Source: Anisakis pegreffii (lineage: Eukaryota; Nematoda; Chromadorea; Rhabditida; Anisakidae). From it: 64,000 nt of DNA. Below, piece after piece: positions 1 to 13,200 of the stretch (position 1 is its first letter; each line of letters opens with the position of its first letter). The notes under the pieces are model-generated. The model was given only the letters and a program-made list of their open reading frames with translations. It was not told where the DNA came from and ran no database searches. The position numbers were made by a program, and so were the translations under genes. The stretch spans positions 186,001 through 250,000 of the forward strand of contig JAPYMA010002963.1 in the NCBI GenBank assembly GCA_035041965.1, written 5' to 3'.

Positions 1-87
1 TGCAGCTTTATCAAACTTCTCATTCTTTGTAACATTGTATTGAAGTCAGTCCAGCTTTTTTGTTCATTGTGAAGCCGCGACTCAGCT

Positions 88-450
88 CCGGAGCGATACC
101 GGTATTTCAATACCGATGGTACAGGTACTGAGTACCAACTTTTGAAGTGCAGAAATGTGACTTTTTCAAGACATTCTTTTTGAGCCCATTTAACACAACA
201 CATTCAACACATTTGTGATCATAATTATCCATAATGCAATTTATTTAATAAATCACTCATCAACACTGAAGAAATTCAACAAAAAATACAACAAAAAACA
301 AAAATGGGTATGATATATACTCCGGTCGTGATGGATATATTACCAAATTCATTAAAATGACTTGTGCTATGAATACCAGAAATACCGACGCCACGAATCT
401 TGAGATCGGTATTGCTTTTCTAATAGCGGTATTCGGTATTATCGAGATCT
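88..450. repeat. GGTATT/AATACC-rich repeat patch
   Basis: Between roughly 88 and 450 the hexamer GGTATT and its complement AATACC recur many times, several as short palindromes such as GGTATTTCAATACC near 99-112. The density is higher than in neighbouring sequence. It could be a small foldback element or a remnant of one; I could not define clean ends. Confidence 0.35.
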
Positions 451-1216
451 CATGCAAACATTACATACGACTACCTACGCTTTGATGTTCGAATATAAGC
501 ACTGTGCTTAAGATTCTTTCTTTCGGCTTGCCAATTCATTTGCCAATTAATTTAATTTTCAATACGCAATGTGCTATGCGAAACAGATTTTCTTAGTGCA
601 ACTAGCAATGACCACGTCTATGAACACACATTGTTCAGCTGCAACATTCCAATTTTTCTCCATTGATGCTATTCAACAAGCAAGATGGATCAAGCTTATA
701 ATTGATGGAATATTTCACACTGACGAAATAATTCTATTTAATTATTCAGGAAGAACTTTCAAAATTCTCGATGTGATCAAAAAAAGAGCCGCAATAAATA
801 ATTCGTAAAAAGTATGACTTGATTGCATTTGCTCAACTGAAATGAACAAGATGGATTTGCTTTTGTGTAAGACGTGAACGCATCAGTAATCGTTCACTAA
901 ATAATTCAAAAAGCACTGAATAATTTCAGCTTGTTTTCATTCTTCTACACTCACCATGTCACACTTCATCAGACAGAATCTTTCTGTTCGCAACTGCACT
1001 CCGTGCAATCTTCTTTTGACAAAGATTCAGTGTGGCATGATGATACGTCTTGAAGTTCTTATTTATTGTGAAAAGTTGTCGTCAAAACGATAAATTCATC
1101 GACGTTTTCGACTAACAATGAGTCGTTTTCGAATCGTAAGATCAAATTAATCGCATTAAATTTGGATTAATGAGAATCGATGATCAGCTTGAAAGGGAGT
1201 GGTTAGAGGGATTGTG

Positions 1217-1257
1217 GGGATGGATGGATGAATGGGATGGTTGAATGGATGGATGGG
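1217..1257 (+). repeat. (GGAT)n-like simple repeat
   Basis: An imperfect run of GGAT and GAAT units on the plus strand. No coding or regulatory role is visible. Confidence 0.7.
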
Positions 1258-4200
1258 CGTGACTGATCATGAATAACCGACGAACTGAGTTGTATTTGTG
1301 TGATGTTAAGGACGTTGTTTGTTTGATGTGCTAACATTGTAGTTGTGTTGGGTCGCGAACTTAGCGATTACTGTTCTTTTAATGAATTGAATCAATAAGC
1401 TTGGTGTTGATCATTCACTGAAATTAATTCATGTTACTGATATTTGAAGAAGTCATTGCATATTTGATGATTACTTATTACGGCTGCTAGAATTCGTCAA
1501 CAACCACATTTCAATAGCATATTCATAATCACTGCGATAAATCTGCTTGAATGCTTCTGTTATAATGCATCGTCACCATTATCTACTTGCGATCGCTTGG
1601 TTGCTCTCCATCTCGAAGCGTACGTTTTGAAATCTTTTGAAAGCGATTTTTTGAACCATCATTTGATGGATATCGTCAAATTGCCCTCCTCACCTTATGC
1701 GAAAGCCAGTCATTCGTAATGAGCATTGCACAATTTTCTTACATCCATCACTAAAAACGATCGTATTGGAATTTCATTGACTATCTCAAAATGGCTTTTC
1801 ATAAAGCCAAAAATTTTTCGAACAAATTTTTTACTAGACTGCGAAGTAAAACTGTCATTTTCACGATTATGCACAAGTTTTTTTTAAGAGAGTGAGAGAG
1901 AAATAATATATGGCAGCACATTTTACGAAGCTAACTTCAAAAAATCTGAAGTATCAAATTACATAGATCAAGCATTCGGAAGTCTTGTTAAGTCTTGCGC
2001 TCGGTTGTGTTCATTTAATCGGACACCAAAAAACGAACATGCATTTTAGTGTGAACGACAGTCAACCACATCGTTAGAGGCAATAGAGTCATTTTGCTTT
2101 GTTCTGATGCATTTCCTTGTGAACGTTCTGATTTTAAATGGAGCAATTGTGATTCGTTGAACAAATATAATACAAAATAATTACTGCCGTTTGAATTAGG
2201 CTGAATTACGCGCATAGCAATGAGTGCTCATTGTTCGAACAAACTCATTGATCCGTGGAACGGCTCAGTGTTCAGCCCATAATATCCCTGCGATGATATC
2301 AGCTTCTGTCAGAGAAAGCATTCTGTGCGAATTGCATGAATGTTCTTGACTTGAACAATTCGTGTTACACTGCAATTAAAGTCTTGCCTCTTCTGTTGTG
2401 ATGCTCAGCAATTTCAACATTCATTCACTGCTGACAATAATCAGAGCAATTTCAGAGCCGCTACATTGAATCAGAGTAATCCTTATAGCAATTCTATTCA
2501 TACTCGAAATTGTCTTCGTGGGTTCTTTCCTGTGAACTAATTTACGTTTAACCATTATTTCATACATTTGGTTTAATGATTCGCCCCATTTCCAGTTTAT
2601 TACAAATAAAAACGTTCCAGAAAGATACAGACTCATGCGTTGATAACAAACTGAATAGGAATGAAGATGGATCTAGTATTATAGTGTAAGATGGTATGAA
2701 AATGTAATTACATGGACACGCTATCACGATGAACATGTTTCTTAATCATCAGTTTTTCGTTGCCACTAGACACTATCGATCATCATTATTACTGCTGTTT
2801 TCATTTTATGTGAACGATTCTAGACTGACCTATTGTCTGGTGTGAAAATTTGTGCAATTTGTGTAATCAAGTAGAACATGAATGAAAAATGAATTGGGAA
2901 TATGCATTTGGAACGAGATATTGTCAAGCTTGAAGATTATCGACGTCCCGTAACATCGAATGAGCTCGAAAGCATTGTGAACTTGAGCATTTGACATCGG
3001 AGTTGTTCAGTTCATCTTATTCTCAACGACTGGATGCATAAAGAAATAAAAACATGAAAATTTCATATTCATTCCCCGATCTGTCGACGAAGGTTTAGAG
3101 TACACATTGACGAGAGTCTCTGAATTGGATGTTTGTTTCGCAGGAGTGGTTTGACTCTTACCGAGTTGTTTCATTACAGTTCACTCCAGACATCTTCTTT
3201 TCTGTTATTCATCTCACAATGATAGCGATAAGAAGAATGAATAAAATTGCATCGTTTGGTTAGGAATATCTGACTGTACGGCAAGAGCAACTGAGAATAC
3301 TTCAAAAACTATCTAAGCAGTTCAGTGACGTGGAAAATTGAAGACTGATATTGTTCAAGATCTAGTAATCGATGGAGTGAAAATTTTCGCTAACACTCAG
3401 TTGAAGGTTAAGTAAATAATTAGTCCGAATATTACTTTAAGGAGACAGAGAATTGATTCATGAAATAGTGGACAGTGGATATTTTGTGAACAAGTGTGCA
3501 GAGGTTTTGTCTTAACAAACACCGGCTAATACGTTTTATGATACATTTCTGGAGAGATTTTAGAATGAATGAATCGGAAGGGAGGTTTACAGTGGAGATA
3601 AGCGTCATAATTGAATTATTCCAACTGGATAATCCCATGGCAAAATTTTTTTGCACACAATGTTTGTGGAATAAATGCCGATGCGATTGTGCAGCCGATA
3701 TTTCAAATGCAATTATTGAGCATGAATATGTTCTTGTGTGAAGAAAAGGAAAACAAAACTGAGCTATTGAACAGCCTAATGATTGTGGTTTAGAAGTGTC
3801 TCTTGAAGCGAGACAGACACTTGCACTCGAGAAAACAGTGATCATTTTTTGACAATGAACATAGTTGATGTAGGGTTCGCGAGTTGGAAATACTAACATA
3901 TAACAGTGAAGTTTCTTTATTTGTGAACATGCTTAATTCGATCATTAATTCGTTGTGCTGCTTCCTTCCCTAATTCATTGCTGCAAGTTCAACCGCTCTG
4001 CATAGATTACGAAATTAACAAATGGAATTTTTCTCGTTTTCCTGTGCATCGATAAAGTGACATAACCAATACCGAGCCCTCACTGAGTGCCACTTATACT
4101 TAAGCACAGTTTTTCGACAAAGTAAACAAATGTTCAATAAATTTGACTGCCTCAAAAGTGCGTGAATGTCTTCTATCTATTTCAATGTTGATTAGGTCAA

Positions 4201-7200
4201 AAGGAAAGGCAATACTTTTTTGGACCATCTGAGTGTCAATGCAGAAATGTCTTGCAATAAAGCATTGTAATGGGAGTCATTTCGCCGAAAAGCTGTTTCA
4301 GTTCAATTTTTTAGAGGAATGCAAAGAATGTTGAACGAGAAAGATTGACTAATTCAATGAGAATGACTGATGAGAATTTGAAATGGAGAAAAAAAAAAAG
4401 AAACAAATGTGTCACTTCTAGATGAATCTAGTTCCAATCAAAATGCATCAGTAAGTACTCGTTTATGGATGTATAATGCGAATAATTTGCTGTGTCAGTC
4501 AAACTTCTTCTTTGTCATCTCAAATACTTTCAAAGTGAGATTCAACAGTCATCCAGACGCGAATACCTCCGCAGAGATTGTCAGCTCATTGAAAAGTCTA
4601 TCCAAACGATACTTTCTTCCCAATGATATGTATTCCTAGCATCATTAGTCAATCGACATTCACTCTGCACTTTAACTTATCTCTTTTGACGATCTAATTA
4701 CCTATTAGTTACAAATCCTCAACAAAACAGGTTGATGTTGGTTTAGGTTGCCATTTTGTTGAGATGCTTTTCGCTGTTTTGTAAGTAAACAAAATATTCT
4801 CTTGATTCAGATCGATCATGGAACGGGTCAAAATGTGCAGTATTTGATTGTTTGCAAGGCTTATGCATGCGCGATAAATGAATGTATGGTTTCATTTTGT
4901 TATTGATAGCTGCACCAGAAATGTATCATAAAATGCGAGGTGTGTTGTGATTGTTTATGATGTATAATGCAGCATATTGATGATGAGTCGTGGTGGTATA
5001 TGTAGGCATAAATTCTGGTTGGCTGCTTTAATTGGGATTGTGATTTATGACGGATATGGATATGATTGTGCTGAGGTGATGAGCATTAGAGGAGCATAAA
5101 TTAGAATTATACTCTCATTGCTGCATTTGAACGTTTCCTTTTAATGAGGCTAATGATGATTGTCACAATAATAAAGCATGTTCGCATTACATTCAAGCTT
5201 TTTGCGCTAAGTTCATTCATCGATTATTCGTGCTCATTAATTATTAAATTTTCGCACGTATTGAATGCGGCATCTTTTATGCGACTGAGTCTTCAATCCT
5301 CTCCGGTAAAATAAACAACAACGTGTAGAACACGAACAACGTTCTGTGGAGCTTCATTAAAGTGCACATTAAAAAATTCATGGTTCAGTAGAATTCAAGC
5401 ATGTTTGTAAACTTTAAATTACACTCTGCTTAATTTATGCATTTGAAATGCACGCAACGTGGCTATCGATTTCTAGGTTGTAGCCCACACACTTGATTGC
5501 AAAAAATGGTTAACGATTTAGTAGTGCTCGATTTTGTAATGGTAACGAAAAAAAATAGAGTGTGGCTGATTTATGATTGATTTATTGCGATGTAGAGGAT
5601 TTCTGAGTGACAGGATAACAATTTTGTGAAGAACGTTTTGGCTGATGGCTAAATCTGGTGATCCGATTATCGCCATGTTATGTTTATATAAAGTATTTAA
5701 GTATATCTTTCGTACATTTATTTATTTGCCACGATGCATTGTTCTTTCTTGCATCAAATCTTCTATTGATTCATAAGGATTTCACATAATTTATATTTAT
5801 ATATGCAGATTAGATGTATCATAATCTTTCTCATTCAGTAACTGTTAGCACAGTCATTACTGTATAAATGCAGTATTTCTGCCTGTAGCGTGTCATTTTC
5901 TCATCTGAGTAATCATTTTGAACTATATGCAAGATCAAGCGAAATTCTACGTCGAATGTTCAATCTTCAAAGTATTGACTGAAGAATGTTATTAATTTTG
6001 ATTGTCAGTCATCTAACCATCGTTGAATTTCTATGAGCGATTTTAGTAGGGTTGTTCCCATGAGGGGTATATTCAACGGTATGATCTACCGTATGAAGCA
6101 AGGCTATCCAAAATGACCTGAAGCACGAAAGTGATGATATGAAATCATGAATTAAACTCTAATCTAGAAGATATTTGATGTTTGAGTTAAGTACAACATA
6201 TTGAGATGCTGAAATGCTGATTTGACATTAGTGCATCAAACGTCACTGTTTTATCTTCAGTTGATTCACAACACTTTCAATACAACCTCTCTCCTCAAAT
6301 CATTCTTCACTCTTCATAATTCTAGTTATTTCAGCATTATTAACAAGCAGAAGACTCATTTTCGAAAAAATATAACCCGTCACTTCGTTCCGCTGTACAA
6401 ATTGCACATCATCTCAACACCTTCCCATGCACTCAGCTATCAATACCTTCATAGTTAGATTGTAATTTCAACCAATTTCATCTCGTACTTTACAAGATAC
6501 CTCTGACCATTACTGCTAGCAGATGAGAAAATAACGGAAAATAGTTGAGTCTAAGAGGATGGTTTGTAGTGGGTACTGCTGAGTTGGCGGTTTACTTTAG
6601 CCAGAGAAAGAAGTATCAAAGGTTGACGACGACGAACAAAGAATGATGGTTCATCGTGTTTGTGTTTATCGAATTTACATATCGCACATTGTTTTAATAT
6701 CACAGTAGGGGCCTTCTTTCGATGGGGTCATCGTCACTTATGATGCGCTCTTTCATGAATTTATGCAGACATCCATAGCAATTGGCCTGAACTCCTGATC
6801 TATGCTCTATCAGATGATCAGGAACGATAGGAGAAACCTCAATTTTGTTTCGAAGTGAAGTAATCGAGAAATTTAATCGGCTAAAAACAATCGACTGTTC
6901 ACGAAGAAATTTCATCTCATTGAAGTGAGAAAGCTGAGTTCTTGCCTCGTTGAAAAAAAAAGTTTACTGGCTTGGTGACTGCAAAGTGTATTTACGGATG
7001 ACTGAATGTAACAATCAGTTTAACGAACTTATGCGTGAATACTCGAGTTATGTAAATCAAACAGATTCACTGAACTAGTGTTCACAGAACTTCAGTCAAA
7101 TGCATTATGCATGTGAAGTGAGTGTGTGCGAGCTGTTATCGATGAATCTCAGCTTGACTAACACTCAACTTAACTAAGCTACTTGAGGACATATCAAGAT

Positions 7201-10200
7201 GTCAGGATTTATGTGTGTGTATATATAAAGGGTGTATATGTGCCATCTCAAGGGATCTATTATTGAGTAAATGCTGAGACGATTGAGCAGCGGTGATCTA
7301 TGAGATGATGAGCACAGCCTTCAACTGTGTTCGTGTCCCATGCACCAAACAAATTTCGTATCACTTTGGATAAGGCATAATCACAGGATACGTTTGTAAG
7401 CCACTTACACTCAATTATTCTGCAATCATCATCAAGTTCTTTCATCCTCTCTTCCCGATTGATATGTCCATAACATTCCTTTGTTTAATAACCAGCAGTA
7501 GACTAGTGGCATGAGGCTGAATACAATCCAATTTCTTCCTCCACAATGTGATCACAGAGGAAGTTACTGACTTATCATTCGACAATTATCAGAAGTGCTT
7601 CAATAAAACTCGATCACACGGACAAGATTAACTAATATAGCTGCGACCGACCATCAACTGTCCATTTAATCATCAGGAAATTTAAAATTAAATGGAAATT
7701 TGAAATTCAAGTAAGCACCGACTTACTCGCATTTGGTATTGATGTGTCGTGTCTATGAACAATACTCCCTCAACACAAATTATCTGAGGTTATCGGAAAT
7801 ACTACTTAAACGTGCAGTTGTAGTTAATAAAAAAAACTACTTATGAAGGATAGAAATATTGGTCGATAGCAAAATACATGGGGATTCAAGCAAGAGTCGA
7901 ATGAATGCTTATAATGACTCTGACTTGGTCAACATAAACTGAAGCTGAATTTACGTATTGAACGAAATATGAGAAGTGCACTGATCTAATATTATATCCA
8001 TCTCATAATATAATAATGTTCTCTTCACAACAACGCATCCGACAAGTCGTTCGTTTATTGATAGAAACCAGTCAGTAATAATGCTATCGTTGGCTGCTTA
8101 TCCAAAGTATACATTTCATTCTACTTTCATTATTGTCTAGTAAGTGAGAGAAATGCTTCGATATGCATCAAAGTAACGAATAATTCCAAATGAGAGTAAG
8201 TCAGAAAAGACTTATGGAAGTACGTCAAGAAGTACTGAAAAATCGTACCACCGCATTCTGGAAGAGTGTGTTTTGCACTTGTTAATTTTGATGCACTGAG
8301 TATGGAAATATTTTAAAGGTTACCACTGCAATGTTTCAATACAAACTTGTTCAGTGCAAAATACCATAACATGTCTCTATTTTGCTCAGACGGGAGCCGT
8401 TTGGTATCCGTGCAACTGAAAAAGCACTTCAATTCAAGAAAAAGCGTCTTCAGTCTAACAAAGATGAATGTCAGGAAAAACATCATTCATTTTGATGCAT
8501 TCTCGAGAGACTTTCTCCACTCTCCTTGATTTATGTGCTTCATAATCAACTCACACCTTTTTTCACCTAAATTCACTGCGATAATTCTTCGATTCGACCC
8601 AGTGATGCGAATACTTTCCGACTAGGTCTCTTTATCCACACGCATTCTCTTCGATTTGTCAATAACTTGCACACAAACCAAATTGTGGCTTTTTTTGCGG
8701 CTCTCGTTGCAAAATGTAATCAACCATCAAATTATAAAACAACGGCAACTGAACAGCACCAATATGATAATCACTCAGTAGCAATTTTAGCTATTTATGA
8801 ATAGTGCGCTAATGGCATATAGAACGTTCCATTTAATAATTCAACATATTGCTGTTGAAAGGTAATTAATCCTATGTAGGATTACCTTACTGCAAAAACT
8901 GAAGGGATATAGTGTTTGGAAAAGTGACTGACAGATTTACTGTGGGAAACTAGCATTATGTAATGATGATTGAATATCGCTCAAGCACATTTGCGCATGT
9001 TTGATCGATTCATTAGTCGCTCAAATGCATACAAACGAGAAACGATTCAAGACCATATAAAGTATTCAAGGTGTTATAAAATTATTCGCAACTAAATATC
9101 AATTAAGTGAAGGTACCGAAAAACAGCAATAACAATAATATTACTTTAATGGTGATCATTAATAATGGATTACCAATTTGAACGCCTCACATTAGTAATG
9201 ATTATGTACAGTGAGTGACGTTGATTATGTAAAATGTGTCGTGCCGAACAAGCAAAGGTTTATTACACGATGAGATATGTAATTAAGTAATCTTGTAATG
9301 GGCTGATGAAACGATCATATTACTTAATAACTACGTGCATATGCATGTGATGTGTTCGTTGAAATGGTACGTACAGCTTATAAAATTGTTAGTTTGCATA
9401 AGTTGTTACAACTCAACTCGTAAAAGTTCAACCGAGACTGCAGGGCGAGGAATGCATCAAAAGAAAGGATGATTCAATTTGAGCGCATAAATGATCAAGA
9501 ACATCTTTACGTAACAAATCTAATTCCGGCTCCTTTTGATTGGCGACTAAAGGGAATGTAATGTAAAAGTGAATTCAACTGCAGTGGAGTGCCAGCATTA
9601 CAGTGATAAACTTTATTTGCAATTGCAAGATGCTTCTGAGAATACTAATGTAAGAAAAAATAAGTGTCCGCATGAGACTTTTCTGTTGCCATTTTCGAAC
9701 TGCATTGATGAGAGGTACGCAAAAACATATTCGACTTGTTCTGCTGATGTGATTGTTTAAAATAACAGACTTTTTGAGTGTTTGATAAGGCTCAAAAGAA
9801 AATGGTGAAATTTGAGTGCGTTTTCTAGTGTATTATATGTCTCAGTCGAACTGTTTTAAGCAAAAATATGTACTGTTATGCAACCCGGACAATGTTCAAT
9901 AGAATTCGATTAGATGGACTGATTGACATCTTCGTTATGAGTGATGATAACTTTATCTTGAATGAATGGTAAAAGACCTCATAGCATTTCTTGAATCTGT
10001 TTTAGTAAGCCTAGTATGATGTTCAATATTCATACACTGATAAACATCCATGCACAAAATCCTTTATTAGTATTTACATGCAATTATGAAATGTTTCGAT
10101 GAGCGATATCGTCGAAGCACTTTATGATATGTATTAAATAACTGAGTGCCCAAAGAAATGCCTGAAGAAACCTTCAAAGAACAACAAACATATGAGTGAT

Positions 10201-10209
10201 AATGTTCAG

Positions 10210-13200
10210 AGACAGATGCCGTGTCGAAGATGGACGATAAATACAAGGAATGCGCAATGATGGAACGCACCGACGAGGATAATCTTCGTTTCAGACGTTA
10301 TCGAGTCGTGCAAGTCGCATTACATGAACCTGCTTATTTGCATTGTGTTATCCCTCAATTCAGTCATAATCTTGTGAGTTATTTTTCATTTTACCATTTG
10401 CTCTCATCGATTCTACATGATCTTAAATATATGAATTGATCACAGCTGCACTCTTTGAAATGTTGAGCAGAGCAAAAATTCTGCCTAATGCTCACAATCA
10501 GTTGGAAACAGTCATTATTGCCGGAACCCAGTTCAAGATATTTTAAATCCACAAATTCAGCCATTAACATAAGATGCCCTGAATCACATCAAGTTATGCA
10601 AGCTTATAATGATGTGCTGCTGGTCAGATGAGACGAAAAAAAACATTCATTTGCATTTTTAATTGGTCTCTGCAATTTGCATGTCATCCTGTCCAATAAA
10701 CGTTCGAAATAATTAGTCCTTTCACTAATGCATTACTAACATTATTATTATTAGAGTGCTTATTATTAGCAGTTTTTGATGTTGATGCTCCCTTGACCGT
10801 AATAGAATTCCATTCAATTCGTCTAATACGATATAAGTGTTGACTATTTTGCAGCGATTTCATTCGGTCAAAGGTATCGACTTTAGACACATCCATTCGT
10901 TAGAATAAGAACAAAAATAGGTCATTTCACTAATATTGTTCAAATAATTGACTTCAACTCGCATTTGCCTAACACCAAACATAGAACAAAGATCACATCA
11001 ACAATTAGAATGCAATCATAATTACATGATTTCATGATGCAAAAAGCTTTACATCGACTCGATGTCACTTAGTAAATTTGTCATCCATACCCACCAAAGC
11101 AAGCATCCGATGACATGCAATGCAGATATACTATACGTATTGCAAATAATTGCCAATTCAGTTCAAATAAAGCAAATAAATTTTGAAGGCGAAATTTGTC
11201 ACTCAAAATCCATTTGATTAAGCGTCTCGAGCAACGATATTGCATTTGAGCGCATTCACTTCAATCGGTCACTCAGTGATAAGTATTCAAACTGAGTAGG
11301 GGGAATCAAATTAATTTAGTGCTCGATTTAAGTCAATCAAAATGAAGAGAGATCTATATCAAGGAGAATCTTTTGTTTGCATATGTCAAACGACAGTACA
11401 ATGCAGACTTGAGTGCTGACACTGAGTTGGTTGATTAGCTCTCAAAAAGCTGTTCACTTGAGGTCAACGTAAACGGTTCAGACGTAGATGAATCACATAG
11501 GGAGATGGACTGACTTATCGAGTGAATTGTTATTTGAAACGTAATTGCACATCAAATTACCATATGCAAGTTTTCCATTTGCAAGGAAACGACTCGTCTC
11601 CTCACGATGCTCATACTCTTTTAGGTAGCATGGACACGTGTCAGTGATGAGGCGTTATTGACAGCTGGTGAAAATTCATTCACAAGTGATCCTCGTTTTC
11701 AAGTTTCGGTTAAATCGTCACACTCCGACTGGGTTCTTATTATAAGGTGAACTGAAATGATCCAATTCCACTTGAACTCAGTTTAGCTTATTTCTCAATG
11801 CAACATTTTGCAGTTAGTTTCACTGAACTATGAACAGTCGTAATTGCGTTTTCAGGAGGACAGAGAAAACAGACTCAGGATGCTATTTATGCGAAGTGAA
11901 CACTGAACCGAAAAGTACCGTCTACTCTGTGTATCTCAACGTTATCGGTATGTCACAGAAGTTCTATGCAACGGTCATTCCGTATTAGCTTGTATCATTG
12001 CCATATTTGAAAGAATCATTTAAATTTTTGATTGCAACAAATTCTGCATGCTGATAAATGAAATAATTTGATTACCTAGTTTCGTACGTGTCATTGTCCA
12101 TTACAAATAAGCCAATGATACAAGCTAATACAGAATGATTGTTGACCTTTTTCATTATGGTCATGTGAACACAATTAATCACCAGTTTTTACTGAACACT
12201 GCTCCATCAATCAAGCAAAGCAATAAATAAATCAAAATTTGTACCACTTTAATGCACACCACGCTCGTTTATTGTGATTGATATTGTTTTTGTCAGTGTC
12301 GTTGTCATGCGATTAAGATCCACTGAATGCACACGTCTATCCTCTTTAAACACTGTATCTTAACACACAATGTTTGCTGAATGCAAGTATTTGCAGTTAA
12401 ATCCAACAATGTGCTTCCGTTTACGCATATGACATTAAACTAATGAAACTGAAAGTGATTGCTGTCACAGAAAACTTGTAATGAATTTTGTGAGGAATTT
12501 GAGTTCCATGAAAAATATTAGCAGTACATAAAGAATAAACTGGAGAATAGAGAAAGTGAAGTGATAAATGGGTGCCGTTCAATCACTTTATGCTGAATTT
12601 CAACTGAACTTTATGCTTTTTCAAGAGTGTAACAAAAGTGTAATGATTTTGCATAATAGTTGTTTCAGAGCCACTTGTACAAAAGTCAGCTCCTTCACCA
12701 ACAAGTAATTTTCAGGCTTGTCGTTCATTTTTTCATTCTTCAATTTTGCACTTTTCTTTCAATCACTGCTCTCAAAGCCTCACCACACCGTCTTGAATCA
12801 CTTTCGCTCCTACTTTTCCGTGTATTTCGATTGCGCAACATGCAAATAACTTGCCACATGCAATTTTTCCTGACCACATCATGTTCAGTTTCTTTTCAAT
12901 CGTTTTGTTGTTCGCTGAATCGCAATTCGGTGATTCGCTTTTTGCATTTAAAACAAATGATGTCCTCACTCTTAAATATTATCACTATTGCAAATCCTTC
13001 CGCCAAATAACACAGAGACTTTCTAAAGTAACTGCATCTAACATCACTAATGCATCTAACTACTGCATGACGATCCGCTAACTCAAAATGTTTCCTGCAT
13101 TCATCGCAATTGAGTAATTTCAATTTCCATATCAATCATGAGCATCAAGTTGAATAAATTGATGAATTTCGTTTAGCCATTCATCGTCACCACTTCACAT

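Larger units (their letters stand above)
1..10209. other. No supported gene: intergenic DNA or 5' introns of the zig-8-like gene
   Basis: I see no exon here that I can support on either strand. Open frames of 60-155 codons occur on both strands, often overlapping each other, and none shows a recognisable domain or fits a splice model. The first 480 bases contain many copies of the motif GGTATT or its complement. Bases 1217-1257 hold a GGAT/GAAT simple repeat. The zig-8-like gene needs a signal-peptide exon ending in phase 1 upstream of 10210. I looked for a hydrophobic ATG-started exon ending in that phase and did not find a convincing one, so that exon may be in this stretch or left of the window. 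Confidence 0.5.

Noticed and set aside
3496..3793. Two overlapping plus-strand ORFs
   Set aside because: They overlap each other and the minus ORF in the same stretch and show no domain.
3432..3899. 155-codon minus-strand ORF, the longest open frame in the window
   Set aside because: No recognisable domain, open frames on the opposite strand overlap it, no ATG-plus-context or splice logic, and its composition looks like translated non-coding DNA.
4770..4784. ATG with hydrophobic codons before a strong GTAAGT donor, tested as the zig-8 signal-peptide exon
   Set aside because: It ends in phase 2 and is only five codons long; the next zig-8 exon needs phase 1.
6222..6458. 78-codon plus-strand ORF
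   Set aside because: No ATG start, no domain and no signal peptide; composition-driven.
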